Origin: Dolomedes plantarius
Lineage: Eukaryota > Arthropoda > Arachnida > Araneae > Dolomedidae
Direction: 5' to 3'
Assembly (NCBI GenBank): GCA_907164885.2
Contig: OU015490.1
Coordinates: forward strand, 236,087,622 to 236,151,621
Length of the DNA: 64,000 bases
Shown: piece after piece, positions 45,437 through 57,429 of the stretch
Layout of the letters: each line of letters starts with the position of its first letter
Position numbering within the stretch: the stretch's first letter is position 1
Notes under the pieces: model-generated
Database searches by the model: none
Told to the model about the DNA's origin: nothing
What the model saw: the letters and a program-made list of their open reading frames with translations, nothing else
Program-made: the position numbers and the translations under genes

Positions 45437-46125
45437 GAGCCTGCGCGGCGGACGTGAATGCGAGGCTCTGCTCAGCGCACTCTGACCCGTCGGGGTCAGA
45501 GGCGAAAAACTGGACTTCTACCCTAAGCCGCCGTCCGAGAACGTGACCAGCCCAGCTCTTCGGATTTTTTTGATTAGGGATATCTTCGCTCGAGACCGCC
45601 ATAGTACCATGTGGAGAAATGGCACGGACGCTGCAAGTTTTTACATGGTTGTTCATCAGCTTATCCTTCTCTCTCTTTTAATTTAATTTGGTAACTTAAT
45701 TATTTAATTCCCCCATTTTCGGCTTTGGTTATTCTCTAAATTTTAGTCTTTGGATTGACCACATGTCATGTCCCTAGCCCTAACTGATTTACAATAAAAT
45801 CCTATTTCGTTATCTCATTAACTTGTGGTGTTAGTTCTTTTGGGAATGAAGTCCCAGGTTTTTCTCATTTTCTATCTTTTCAGCTAGATGGTGATCTGCC
45901 TTGGTTACTGATGGTATCTGGGTTTGTATCTTTCACGCGTTATTTTGTACTACCACTTTTATTTCCCTTGTTATTCACCGGCCTATCTTCCCCCTACACC
46001 ATAGCGCGTCTTAAAGAACATCTCTGAATTCGGGGACGAATTTGACGCTGATAGGTACAATAATTATTTTTAACCATATTTCAGGGCAATAAAGAAGGGT
46101 TTATTTCAAATTTCCTTTCTGCTAT
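45437..46125. other. Unassigned block with hairpin, replaces the end of the DD41D element
   Basis: Sequence changes abruptly after GGGGGCATATG and becomes GC-richer for ~200 bp. A 9-bp hairpin, CTCTGACCC / GGGTCAGAG, lies at 45480-45501. ACAATAAAATCC near 45793 is a possible polyadenylation signal. It may be a retroposon, but no second copy is in the window. Confidence 0.35.
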
Positions 46126-46520
46126 ATGTCAGATAAAACTTGAATTTTTCTTTTCTGGGAAAATGTTATCATATTTATAAAATAGGCGATGGCACGGTAA
46201 TGAGGCTAAAACCCGTAAAATAGTCATGGGAAGAACCTCAGTAAATGCCAAATTAGGAAAAAAATTTCAACAAAAACACGGCTATTTTGCCTCTGAGATA
46301 GTCACATAACTGCAATATTCACAAAAAAGATGCTCAATCACCTCGCGTCTAATTCGAAGACATAAATTTAAAAAAAAGGCTTACATCCACAACAATGGCG
46401 GCTTTTCTCGGTGTAACGTAGATCAATAATGCGCTACATGCATTATTGATCTATATGTCAGATAAAACTTAAATTTTTCTTTTCTGGGAAAATGTTATCA
46501 TATTTATAAAATAGACGACT
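46126..46520. repeat. Two ~70-bp direct repeats preceding the satellite
   Basis: TATGTCAGATAAAACTTGAA...ATTTATAAAATAGGCG at 46126-46195 recurs with two visible substitutions at 46453-46517. The second copy runs straight into the satellite. Confidence 0.7.
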
Positions 46521-48245
46521 GCATGACGACGTCATGAAGCTCGAAGTAATGACGAAAGATTAACTTAAATCCTCATTATTTACAAAGCAGCTGCAACAGC
46601 GGTTGTGACTCCGTTACCACTTCGAACTCACTGATTGGTCTCCTTTTCAATGTGACAAGGTTAGACTGCATCTTTCTTTACGCGAGACCACTTATTCAAC
46701 AAACTGCATGAGACGTCATGAAGCTCGAAGTAATGACGAAAGATTAACTTAAATCCTCATTATTTACAAAGCAGCTGCAACAGCGGTTGTGACTCCGTTA
46801 CCACTTCGAACTCACTGATTGGTCTCCTTTTCAATGTGACAAGGTTAGACTGCATCTTTCTTTACGCGAGACCACTTATTCAACAAACTGCATGAGACGT
46901 CATGAAGCTCGAAGTAATGACGAAAGATTAACTTAAATCCTCATTATTTACAAAGCAGCTGCAACAGCGGTTGTGACTCCGTTACCACTTCGAACTCACT
47001 GATTGGTCTCCTTTTCAATGTGACAAGGTTAGACTGCATCTTTCTTTACGCGAGACCACTTATTCAACAAACTGCATGAGACGTCATGAAGCTCGAAGTA
47101 ATGACGAAAGATTAACTTAAATCCTCATTATTTACAAAGCAGCTGCAACAGCGGTTGTGACTCCGTTACCACTTCGAACTCACTGATTGGTCTCCTTTTC
47201 AATGTGACAAGGTTAGACTGCATCTTTCTTTACGCGAGACCACTTATTCAACAAACTGCATGAGACGTCATGAAGCTCGAAGTAATGACGAAAGATTAAC
47301 TTAAATCCTCATTATTTACAAAGCAGCTGCAACAGCGGTTGTGACTCCGTTACCACTTCGAACTCACTGATTGGTCTCCTTTTCAATGTGACAAGGTTAG
47401 ACTGCATCTTTCTTTACGCGAGACCACTTATTCAACAAACTGCATGAGACGTCATGAAGCTCGAAGTAATGACGAAAGATTAACTTAAATCCTCATTATT
47501 TACAAAGCAGCTGCAACAGCGGTTGTGACTCCGTTACCACTTCGAACTCACTGATTGGTCTCCTTTTCAATGTGACAAGGTTAGACTGCATCTTTCTTTA
47601 CGCGAGACCACTTATTCAACAAACTGCATGAGACGTCATGAAGCTCGAAGTAATGACGAAAGATTAACTTAAATCCTCATTATTTACAAAGCAGCTGCAA
47701 CAGCGGTTGTGACTCCGTTACCACTTCGAACTCACTGATTGGTCTCCTTTTCAATGTGACAAGGTTAGACTGCATCTTTCTTTACGCGAGACCACTTATT
47801 CAACAAACTGCATGAGGCGTCATGAAGCTCGAAGTAATGACGAAAGATTAACTTAAATCCTCATTATTTACAAAGCAGCTGCAACAGCGGTTGTGACTCC
47901 GTTACCACTTCGAACTCACCGATTGGTCTCCTTTTCAATGTGACAAGGTTAGACTGCATCTTTCTTTACGCGAGACCACTTATTCAACAAACTGCATGAG
48001 GCGTCATGAAGCTCGAAGTAATGACGAAAGATTAACTTAAATCCTCATTATTTACAAAGCAGCTGCAACAGCGGTTGTGACTCCGTTACCACTTCGAACT
48101 CACTGATTGGTCTCCTTTTCAATGTGACAAGGTTAGACTGCATCTTTCTTTACGCGAGACCACTTATTCAACAAACTGCATGAGACGTCATGAAGCTCGA
48201 AGTAATGACGAAAGATTAACTTAAATCCTCATTATTTACAAAGCA
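46518..48245. repeat. 184-bp satellite, 9 full units plus a partial
   Basis: GTCATGAAGCTCG starts at 46531, 46715, 46899, 47083, 47267, 47451, 47635, 47819, 48003 and 48187, a strict 184-bp period. Units are almost identical; the only differences I see are CATGAGGCG for CATGAGACG in two copies, one C for T in ACTCACCGATTGG, and a junction base in the first unit. The last unit stops after ~60 bp at TTTACAAAGCA. No open frame runs through the array. Such homogeneity means recent amplification or conversion. Confidence 0.95.
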
Positions 48246-48560
48246 ATCTACAAGGAAACAGAGCGTTGAACTGCTCAGGCTATAATTTAATGCAAATTAA
48301 TAAATGCTGAATTTGAAAAATTACTGGAAGTGAGATATTTGAAAATATATTTTATCTGTTTTATTTCTATGAATACGATATCCCGGATTTGAGTAAAAAC
48401 AGAATATTACAGTTTTTGTTATAAACGGGCCATGGCTAACGGTTTATAAAGTGCTTTTATTACATTCTCTAGGTTATTTATCACTAAGTTTAGATCGCAA
48501 GGACAAAAGATAGTCATTTTTAATGCCACTGCTCCATGTGCACAAAAGGGAAATATTTTG

Positions 48561-50943
48561 TTAACACTAGACTGCCCATAACATCCATCCCCCTAGAACG
48601 CCCGCCGGAGTCATTTCGACTCCTATGGGATTTATAAGGTAAAAGCATACACGACTGTACAATAAGAAATGAAATCTTCAATTAAAACATTTGAATTTGT
48701 ATTTAAGAACAATGCATACAAAATTAACTACAAAGAAAAGATAACTGTATGTACAATTATAAGAAAAATTAATAAAAGCCTTGCTTTTCACAAAATACAT
48801 ATACTTACAGTTATTTTTAAACTAAAGTTCAGGAAGGCAGTTTTTGCATGTATAATCTATCTTGGCATAACATTTTCCACATACCATTTTCTTGCATGAA
48901 ATACAATTGTTGGTAGTCATGTCACTATTACAAATTTTTATTTTACATTTCCTCCTCTTTTTACCTGATCTCTCTGATGATCTGCTGTGCTTGGTTTAAT
49001 TGGAAGGCGTATGTAATTTTGGCGCATTTCATCAGCTAATATTTGGATGAATGTTTTTGTAGTAATTTTTTTCCAGTAACTTCTTTTGAAAAGAATCCAA
49101 GTGGTATCGAAATCTAACATATAATAAAAAGTATGAACAGACCACCTTCTAGATGGTGCCTTTACAGAGTACTTTCTGGCCATCTGATGAATTATATCAA
49201 CACCATATTTAGTTGCATTGTAAAAACTAATTGCTTCTGGGGTTTCTTTTCATTATTATTTATTTCTACAAATGTATGAAGCGTACTCAAGACCAAAACG
49301 TTTATCTTTCTCTTTTCTTGATATACTGTAAGAGTAGCACCTGTTTCACTATGTTTCAGGATTTTTGATTTATACAGTTCCACTCGGAAATCTTTCATGG
49401 ACTTTGGAATTTCTCTTCTTGCCCTGCTGACAGTCCCTACCAAGCTTGTTCCCTTTTTCTGCAATTCTTTAGCTAAATGAATGGACGGAAAAAAGTTATG
49501 AACTGTGACATTTAGACCTTTGCTTAGAAAAGGTTTCATCAGTCTCATAACGACGTATTCAGATAATCTTTATAATGGATGGTCGTTCTTAATTTTTTCC
49601 TAGATAAGAGAAGGCATTCAGGAGGTATTTCGTTCTTACATCGACAGCCAGCCAAAACTCTTGTACATATTTATCAGGTTTTGAAGGTATAAATTGAGTA
49701 AAAGGACATCGTGTCTTGCTTGGAAACAGTTGTTCGTTTATAGTTATGTTTACCCCTGGTTTGAAGCAAGAAATGCAATTTTCAATGAAACGATTCCAAA
49801 TTTGTCTGTTTTCACACGTGTCGACCGTGTAGATTTTAAATCAAATCATAAAAATCGAAGAATTTCACATAACTTGTTTCTTCCCATAGTTTCCATGCAA
49901 AAATTCAGGCCCCAGGTATTAGACACAGTGAATGAGGGTCAATTCCTTTTGCATCACTCACGTAACGAGCTTATAGTATTCCAATAAATGCAAGTAACTC
50001 ATCTACAGGAAGAGACCAAGTGTCATTCTCAAGCACTCGTTTTGCCTCCGTCTGCTTCCGTACATTTCTTTATATTGTTCAAAATTGTGCTGTCTATAAA
50101 TAAAAACCAGGTACTCAACACGCTGTCTTCCTTTACGTATCTTTTTGGGTGATTTGTTGGTCCACTATCTTGCCGTATGATATTTTGTTTTGGAAACCTT
50201 CCAGGATTTTTTCCACTTTCATATATTTCCCATTCTGTACCATCAGGAGCAATTAAGGTTCCGTATTACTATTTTTGCAGTTTCTTTATTCTCACTTTCA
50301 TCAGAAACAGACGAATAGTCATTTTTATTTTCACAATTGACAGATTCAAAATCCTCTTCTTCAATGTCTGACAGCTCACCCCCTTCAAATTCATTATCTG
50401 AGAGCTCTCATAGTAGAACCGCTATTTCCTCAGGGGTTAATCCTTCTTTTTAACGATCCATTTTCCACAATATATGCAACAAAACTGAGTAGGGCAATAG
50501 CTTCTAAAAATTAGAACACAAGTAGAAACGAAATAACGGTGAAATGAGTCATTCAAAGAAGGAAGCATTTGAACCGCAGGTGCAAAGAACTGACTATATT
50601 TTCAATATAGGGGTGGACAGGGGAAGGGTACGATAACTGATAAGTCACTGTTTGGGAAAACAAGTATGGTCCAAGGTCATGACCCCGAAACAGAGATGGA
50701 AACGATAAAATTTCCCATTTTTTTCTTTTTGGAGTCGATACGACTCCGATGGGCGTTCTAGGGGTATGGGCCCGCAAATATTTTACTAATTAAATTAAAT
50801 ATTTCTGTTTCCTCAAGTAATAGACATTATTATTTCGTTAAAAGTCACAGAAGGAAAACAACTGAAATGAAAAATTGGGAACGGTATCAGTGTTTTTGTA
50901 GTGTGAGGAGTCGAAAGGACTCCGTCGGGCGTTCTAGTGTTAA
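48561..50943 (-). mobile_element. piggyBac-type transposon
   Basis: Flanked by TTAA at 48561-48564 and 50940-50943. The right end, inverted, reads CACTAGAACGCCCGACGGAG. The left end reads CACTAGACTGCCCATAACAT, then CCCCTAGAACGCCCGCCGGAG, so the same GAACGCCC...GGAGTC block appears slightly inside. Another inverted copy lies internally at 50733-50770 (GGAGTCGATACGACTCCGAT), giving sub-terminal repeats. The length, 2.4 kb, is normal for piggyBac. Confidence 0.9.
48822..50461 (-). pseudogene. piggyBac transposase, decayed
   Basis: The ATG at 50461 is followed by a stop at codon 4. The acidic N-terminus (SDIEEEDFESVN) and HPKRYVKEDSVLSTWFLFI follow in broken frames. The core near 49650-49780 has EQLFPSKTRCPFTQFIPSKP preceded by INEQ where IDEQ is expected, so the first catalytic Asp appears to be Asn. 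FWLAVDVRTKYL keeps the second. 49192-49548 reads MRLMKPFLSKGLNVTVHNFF and 48938-49183 MARKYSVKAPSRRWSVHTFY. The C-terminal Cys-rich domain (CISCKKMVCGKCYAKIDYTC) ends in a TAG at 48822-48824. Many stops and shifts; inactive. Confidence 0.88.
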
Positions 50944-51193
50944 AAGGTGAAGCTGTTTTCGACACGATTAGCTATTTGAAATTTGAAATTATAAACATGA
51001 ATTCCAGGTTATAATTGAAAAAACAGAATTTATAAAATTGGTATCATTCCATTAAAAATTTTAATGGTCATTGAAAAATTTATTATTTTCATGGAGGTTT
51101 TATTTTTGTCCTTAAAAATCTTGACAATAAATTTAAAAACTAAATAATAATATTATTGAATTTCATTAAAAGATTAAAGCTTATATACTTTTA
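50944..51193. other. Unassigned AT-rich interval
   Basis: No feature recognised. Confidence 0.3.
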
Positions 51194-51988
51194 CTAGCTG
51201 AATACTCGTGCTTCGCTACGGAGTACATTCAAATTAAATACAACTGTCAGTGTATGCAATTAATGCCAAAAAAACATAAATAAATAAAATATTTAAAATA
51301 AATACAACGGTCAATGTATGCAATTAATGCCCAAAAACAACCACAAAAATATATAGAGAGAGACAAAATTTTGTACAAAATAATGTAGAAAAAAAATATT
51401 CAAATTAAATTCAACGGTCAATGTATGCAATTAATTTGTATGTTTAATATCCCTAAAACATACTAATTTGAATTAAATTCTTAAAAAACTTCCATCTCAA
51501 TTAGTCCAGTGGTTAAATTTTATCTTTTACCGTATTTTAATATTTCTTTTGTCAGTTTATTTCGTTGTTATGCACGTGACGCAAAATTAGTTTAAAGTAT
51601 CACAAAAAGAAAAGAAACCACGGGATCAGCACTTAATAAATTAAATTCTAAAAATTAATCTTTAAAAATTCACCAAAAATCAGAAAATGGAGGTAAAGAT
51701 TCGAAAGACTTCATTTTAAAGGAATTTTTATGATCTTTCTAGTCATATAAATTTTATAACCCTCGAATTATTTTTTTAAATGCAAACTTTAAAGAATGCT
51801 ACAAAAACAGCTTAAAAATTTAATTTAAAAAATCTAAGAAGAATTTTTCAAAAATCTCTCTTAGTGCACCCCTACACTGTAGTAAGAATCGCCATGCAAA
51901 ATTTCAACGCTTTAGGTCCAGCGGTTTGGTCTGTGCGTTATATGTTAGTCAGTCAGTCAGTCAGTTACGGAACTATTTTATATATAGA
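51194..51988 (-). mobile_element. Non-autonomous Helitron, full length (copy C, 795 bp)
   Basis: On the minus strand it starts TCTATATATAAAATAGTTCC and ends GAAGCACGAGTATTCAGCTAG, between a plus-strand A (51193) and T (51989), matching Helitron insertion between A and T. A CAGT repeat lies near the 5' end. No Rep/helicase coding. Rolling-circle transposition would depend on an autonomous relative. Confidence 0.82.
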
Positions 51989-53045
51989 TATTATCGTTTC
52001 AAGTCGTGAAAACAAAAAATTAAATGTTCAGATATTCATGAAAGATGACAAATCAAACAAAAATGGCGTCATGAAAAGCATTCTGCGATGAGGCAAGTGG
52101 CTTTCACTTCTCAAAATAATAAAAAAAAATTCGATTCGTAAATTAATAAAAATAACACGAACAGGTAGAAAAATTTCATTAAAATATCTGAAAATCAAAC
52201 TTTATTTAGTGAAATACAATTCTTAAATTAATATAAATAACACGATACGTACTGAAATATGAATATTTCATTAAATTATCCGAAAACTAAGCCTCATTTG
52301 ATACAATACTGAAAATGATCCAATTGCTCACGGGTATTCTAAATTTGCTAAAAAAGGTTAATTTATTTTTACTACTTAAAATATATCTATCTATCTTTTT
52401 ACATAGAGAAAATACAAGCTAATCATATTTAGAATTGTTTGAAAATATTTTGCATGCATAAATTACTTTTTGAGAATCCCTCTTTCATATTTAAAATAAT
52501 AGAATATGCTGGAGCAAATTTTGTAAAATTTATATATTTCAAAGAGTTTTTTTTTTTAAAACGAGTACAATATCCGAACGACAGCTACGCATATTTTTTT
52601 AAGGTTTCACACAAGTTTCGTAAATATCTGACCAGAAAGAAAAATATACCATATTGTTACTTCATTCTCTCTTGGAAAGAGCCTATTTGACTGACATTTA
52701 GATGACAGCTTCTTAACTTTATACAAATGTCTACTTACCATGCTGTCTGACAAATATGTATATATATCAAATCGTATAACGAAATTTTGAATTCTCACAT
52801 TTTCATTTCTTATCTCATGTTTCTTAAAGATATGGAATCTATGTTTTGAAAGAACATCCGACACCTCTAGAATTCAGTTAGCCGTTTTGACATCTTAGAG
52901 AAAATCGAGTAACCTTTCTCAGTCATTTTTTTTTCGTTTATACTTTTTAAATTTACAGTTATATACTCTACGGCTAAAAGATCGAAGCACCCAGAAGGAA
53001 TCATCCAGTTGAGGTCAAATCTGGTACATTACTGGTACAACAACA
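51989..53045. other. Unassigned AT-rich interval
   Basis: Frames at 52439-52690 and 52607-52864 have no recognised domain. Confidence 0.35.
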
Positions 53046-53961
53046 TTGTTGCTGTTGTTGTTGTTAAGAAAGCCCCATGGTCGGAAGTTCCAGACCATAT
53101 AGACTTCGATATGAGTAGTGCGGATCCGGTTTATAATAGCACTAGCTGAAAACCCGCGCTTCGCTACGGAGTACATTCAAATTAAATACAACGGTCAACG
53201 TATGCAATTTATGCCAAAAAATAAATATATATATTTATAATAAATGCGATGATCAATGTATACAATTGATCTAAAATATATATCTATCTATATATATATA
53301 TATTTATAAAAAAATCGTAAGGGATATGCATTTTTTTTGGATAATATCCAATCGTCTGCTGCATTAGAAAGAGAAAAAAAAAAATATTTTTTTTGTCTAT
53401 TTAGTTGTTACGCACGTGACGATAAATTTATTGAAAGTACCAGAAAAAGAAATCACGTGATCAGCATTTAATAAATTAAATTCTAAAAATTAATCTTTAA
53501 AAATTCACCAAAAATCAGGAAATGGAGGTAAAAATTCGAAAAAAATTTCATTTTGAAGGAATTTTTGTGATCTTTCTCGTGATATAAATTTTATAACCCT
53601 CAATGTATTATTTTAAATGCAAACGTAAAAAAAGTTTAAAAAACATCTTAAAAATTTAATTTAAAAAAATCTAAGAAGAATTTTTGAAAAATCTTTCTTA
53701 GTGCACCCCTACACTATTAGAAGAATCGCCATGCAAAATTTCAGCCCTTTAGGTCCAGCGGTTTGGTCAGTGCTTTGTATGTCAATCAGTCAGTCAGTCA
53801 GTGAATGAATGAGTCAGTTACGGAACTGTTTTATATAGAGAGATAATATGGGTCGGAGTCCGACTTAGCTAGGTACCACCATAATAATGACAGAGCAACC
53901 CCAGGGGCGACATCTGGGGGATCGTACCTTCCCCACACACTGACATCATAGAAGGACTTTC
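53046..53961 (-). mobile_element. SINE (copy 3), 5'-truncated and split by a Helitron
   Basis: A GTT-rich tail (53046-53064), then body sequence matching copy 2 (GAAGTTCCAGACCATAT, GTTTATAATAGCA), interrupted by Helitron D and continuing at 53844 (GACTTAGCTAGGTACC, CAACCCCAGGGG). It ends where copy 2 begins and lacks the tRNA-like head. Confidence 0.75.
53152..53843 (-). mobile_element. Non-autonomous Helitron, full length (copy D, 692 bp)
   Basis: Ends in CTAG at 53152-53155 next to A, begins TCTCTCTATATAAAACAG on the minus strand next to T at 53844. It is inserted in a SINE; the intact SINE copy at 53965-54292 gives the pre-insertion sequence (GTTTATAATTGCACCACATGGG). Confidence 0.85.
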
Positions 53962-53964
53962 CTG

Positions 53965-54292
53965 GTTGTTTTCGTTGTTAATAAGGCCCGTGGCCGAAAG
54001 TTCCAGACCATATACACTTCGGGATAAGTAGTGCGGCTCCGGTTTATAATTGCACCACATGGGTTGGAATCCGTCTTAGCTAGGTGCCACCATAATGTTG
54101 ATTGAGCAACCCCAGGGGTGACATCTGGGGGGATCATACCTTCCCCACCCACTGACCTCATAGAAGGATATTTCTGTCTACGGATATAATGTGCCGATAT
54201 CCGGCCGAGACACGGAGGTAATTAACGGCGCTTGTCGGGATTCGATCCGAGCACCCTCAGTACCGGTGCACTACCTATTGGCTGCCTAGAAC
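53965..54292 (-). mobile_element. tRNA-derived SINE (copy 2), complete
   Basis: On the minus strand: a head with TAGGTAGTGCACCGG (A-box-like) and GGATCGAATCCCGACAAG (good B box), a body as in copy 1, and a tail AACAACGAAAACAAC. The B box is better preserved than in copy 1. Confidence 0.82.
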
Positions 54293-54655
54293 ACTTAAAA
54301 AGAAATGATTTTAATTCCAGAACAATTGAACAATTTATTCGTACTGAGAGATCGACACAAAGGGAGAAGGTCAATATTCAGTTGGAGCAACTTTCGCCCG
54401 GATACTAGATGTTACACGGCGACGGAGGAAGATCATCTCACTACCGCAAGAAGCGCGCGCTTAGGGCCTCTGAAAGTTGTCAGCTTCCAAAAGAAAAACA
54501 TTCTGCAAATTTTTTAATTAAGTAATAAATTGATCTGATAGCATTACTCACAATTTAGAACATAGGGACATTAAACCTAGTTGTGGCCTTAGGCTTCTAA
54601 ACGCTTCAGAACTCGTGGGGACTAGCTACAAAACGCTTTAAAGCTCCAATTAGGT
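54293..54655. other. Unassigned interval
   Basis: The frame at 54305-54517 is unrecognised. Confidence 0.3.
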
Positions 54656-54842
54656 TCAAAACGCTAGGGGCCCTGTAAGTGCTTGATGCACCACAGCCCG
54701 GCGAGGCACGCATCCATAATGCTCACAGATGGTGGCTAGCAAGATTTCTCGCCTAATGTTGTTTAATCGGTGGGCTAATACATCAGCATTATGGGATAGA
54801 TGTAGGAGACTTCCCATCATATTCCAAATGTGCTCGAGTGTA
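54656..54842 (-). pseudogene. Tc1-like transposase C-terminal relic
   Basis: One minus-strand frame of ~60 codons without stops: LEHIWNMMGSLLHLSHNADV, then RLNNIRREIL and PRRAVVHQAL. This matches the catalytic-Glu end of Tc1 proteins (IEHIW...) and their terminal helices. The rest of the element is absent, and a TA tract follows at 54866. Confidence 0.6.
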
Positions 54843-55830
54843 ATAACTATTATAATATATAAATAAATATATATATATATATATATTCTGTAGTAAAAGC
54901 TTTCGAAGAATCATTCAAAAAGTCAAGATGATTTTCACGTTAAGAAAAAATTATAAAAAAGACTCCAAGTTACTACTGATAGTTCCTCGAGATAGAATTG
55001 GTCATTTTTATGAAATTTTTAAGGAAATCTAGATATTTCTTTCGAGTTTGTTTGTTTTCTTCATAAATATTTTCACATACTTACAAATGAAGAATTTACT
55101 GATGATTTAAAATCAACAGAATTTTTGCATTATTGAAAACAAATAAACATAATTCGGAACAAAATGTCGTTCACTTGAAAAAAAAATTTGCGGGGAGGAG
55201 AAAGATAATTTTAAAAAGACCTTGGATGCCACTACTAGTTCCTCACGCTAAAATAGGATCTTTTGTAAGATTTTTTTAGGAAGCTTTTTTCTAGTTTGGG
55301 TGCTTTTCTTCGTAAAACTTAGCTTCACGTACTTCTAAAGAGCGAGATAATAAAAAAAATTGAAAATCTTAAAATAATTGTTGTACTAAAAAAATGATCA
55401 ATGCATTTCTAATTAAAGTGTTCATTATCACTACAAGAAAGAGGAAATAATTCCCAAGAGATTTCGAGAAATATTGCTAGTTCCTCACTTAAGAAGTCGT
55501 TAACTAATGGTTTTAAGCATTATTTTTCCGGGGTTTTTTTTCCAATTTACAACTGCAATAGTTATGGTAATGCATTTTGTTTGAAAATATTATAATTTAT
55601 TAAATGTGTTTTCTCACTTTTTTCATATTATGGGAATTAGACTGGTAGCTATGAATTGTAAGACACAGAAAGGCAACAAGTAAATAAAGCGTTTTGCACT
55701 GAAGGATGTGTATGTAAAATACACTTAACGCAATCACCGAAACAAACTTTATATAATATTGAAATAAACTTGTTTAAAACTTGAATAAACCTAATAAATA
55801 TGGAAGTAAACTTAAATTCTCCAGTACCTC
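54843..55830. other. Unassigned AT-rich interval
   Basis: Contains a short (TA)n at 54866-54886. No coding recognised. Confidence 0.4.
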
Positions 55831-55839
55831 AGCATTACA

Positions 55840-55925
55840 ACCCCCCACCCACCCACCCAAAAAAATAATAATAATAAATAAATATATATATAGATATAGA
55901 TATAGATATAGATATATATATATAT
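55840..55925. repeat. Compound microsatellite
   Basis: (CCCA)n, then (ATA)n, then (TATAGA)n and (TA)n in succession. Confidence 0.9.
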
Positions 55926-56260
55926 TAAATTCTTCATAACTAATGAATACTAACTGTACAAACATTCACGGGTGATCTAGATTTTTTTACTGTTCAATCT
56001 ATCTTGATATTTTTAATAAACTTGCGTACTAGGTAACGTAGTTTCAGAAGTTACGTACACTGCGCATAAACACTGTGGTAAAATATATGAATAAAACAAA
56101 TATTAATCGATTAGAAAATTTAATTTACTCATATAAAAGCCTGATATTTTAGAAAACTTTCAAGATATTTCTATGTGTTAAAAAAACTTTTCAAATATAT
56201 TAAAACTTATAATCCTCAAAAATATCTAAAATTGACTGTTTTAAATTAATTATTTTCTGG

Positions 56261-56811
56261 TGTCGGGGCCCCACAACTAAACTCCACTATTCGAGAGAGG
56301 TATTTTTTTAGAGAGAAGACAAAACCGATCACTAGAGTTAAACTCTTTATTAGTTTTGTTACTTTAAATTATATACAAGTAAAACACAGTTTCGTACAGC
56401 ATCTGATCAGCACTGCCAGACAATCAACACAATGCATTATTGTGCAGAATAGCATGTCTGTTGATCCTTCCTCTAGCGATGGTCTCCGGAACTCTTATCT
56501 CCGAGCAACAGCTCCCCTGTCAGTCTCTCAGCGCTCAAACCTCTTCTCTCTTTGATGGGATGGATTCTCCTTTTTTAAATCCCTGTCGAATCTTCTCGAA
56601 CCATCTAGATTTCTTTTAACAAACTCAAGGAGGTTCAAATAGAGACATTCCCACGGTGTTTAATGACTTCCGGTGTCCTTAACGATGATAAGGCCCGGGA
56701 CAGCGCTACCACATCCGTTTTGCTCATGAAAAATAAGATTAACCTCATTTAACTGCCGCTTCTGAGAACAGGCCAGGTGGGTCAAGGCTGGATTATAGCC
56801 ATGTTGCTACA
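56261..56811 (-). mobile_element. Candidate solo LTR, 551 bp
   Basis: On the minus strand it begins TGTAGCAACATGGC and ends GGGGCCCCGACA, with AATAAA (ACTAATAAAGAG) ~95 bases before the end. It is GC-richer than its surroundings. No clear target duplication (CTGG versus ATTT), and no internal gene remains. Confidence 0.5.
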
Positions 56812-57263
56812 ATTTGTTAAAGGAAAATTATTTGTGTCTGGAATAAATGAAGGGGGAAATTTAAAATTTTGCATAGTTGTATTCATTTGAAGATTTTTTT
56901 TATTTAATTTTACTCCACGGTAATACAGCTTTTGAAAGAGAAAAATCCTTTTCGCGTAAAATTTTCAAAATGACTACAATTCTGCCGGAAATAACCTGTA
57001 AATAAACGTTATAAAACAATAAATATAAAATATACGGACAGGTTAATTTTATGCGTACTTCCCCCTCCCTTGAAAATTTTAAGACAGCCTGACAGTATGT
57101 AAATATGACACTGATTAAACTTTTATTTCTTTCTTATTAAACGGATAATTATATTTTAAGGCTTACTTTTTTGATCCAGGGCTCTACTGATCTAGCCACT
57201 TTTTCTAATTTACCACAAGAATTGGTTGATTGTTTGAGAGCGCTACTCAGAAATATATATATA

Positions 57264-57429
57264 CAGTGGAATCTCGATTGATCGTTTTCGGATCCATCGT
57301 TTTTCCGTATGTGTCGTTCATTTTATTCAGTCCCAAAGATCATATTGCTTTGTTATGTTTCTACATCTATCGTTCATTTATCGTTCATTTCAATCGGTCC
57401 CTTGAAAAAGATAGATCGAGATTCCACTG
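57264..57429. mobile_element. Tigger-type palindromic MITE, 166 bp
   Basis: CAGTGGAATCTCGATTGATC at one end and AGATCGAGATTCCACTG at the other, each beside TA. No coding. Confidence 0.88.

Noticed and set aside
46518..48245. CRISPR-like array
   Set aside because: Whole 184-bp units repeat without short repeat/unique spacer structure, and the DNA is eukaryotic; it is a satellite.
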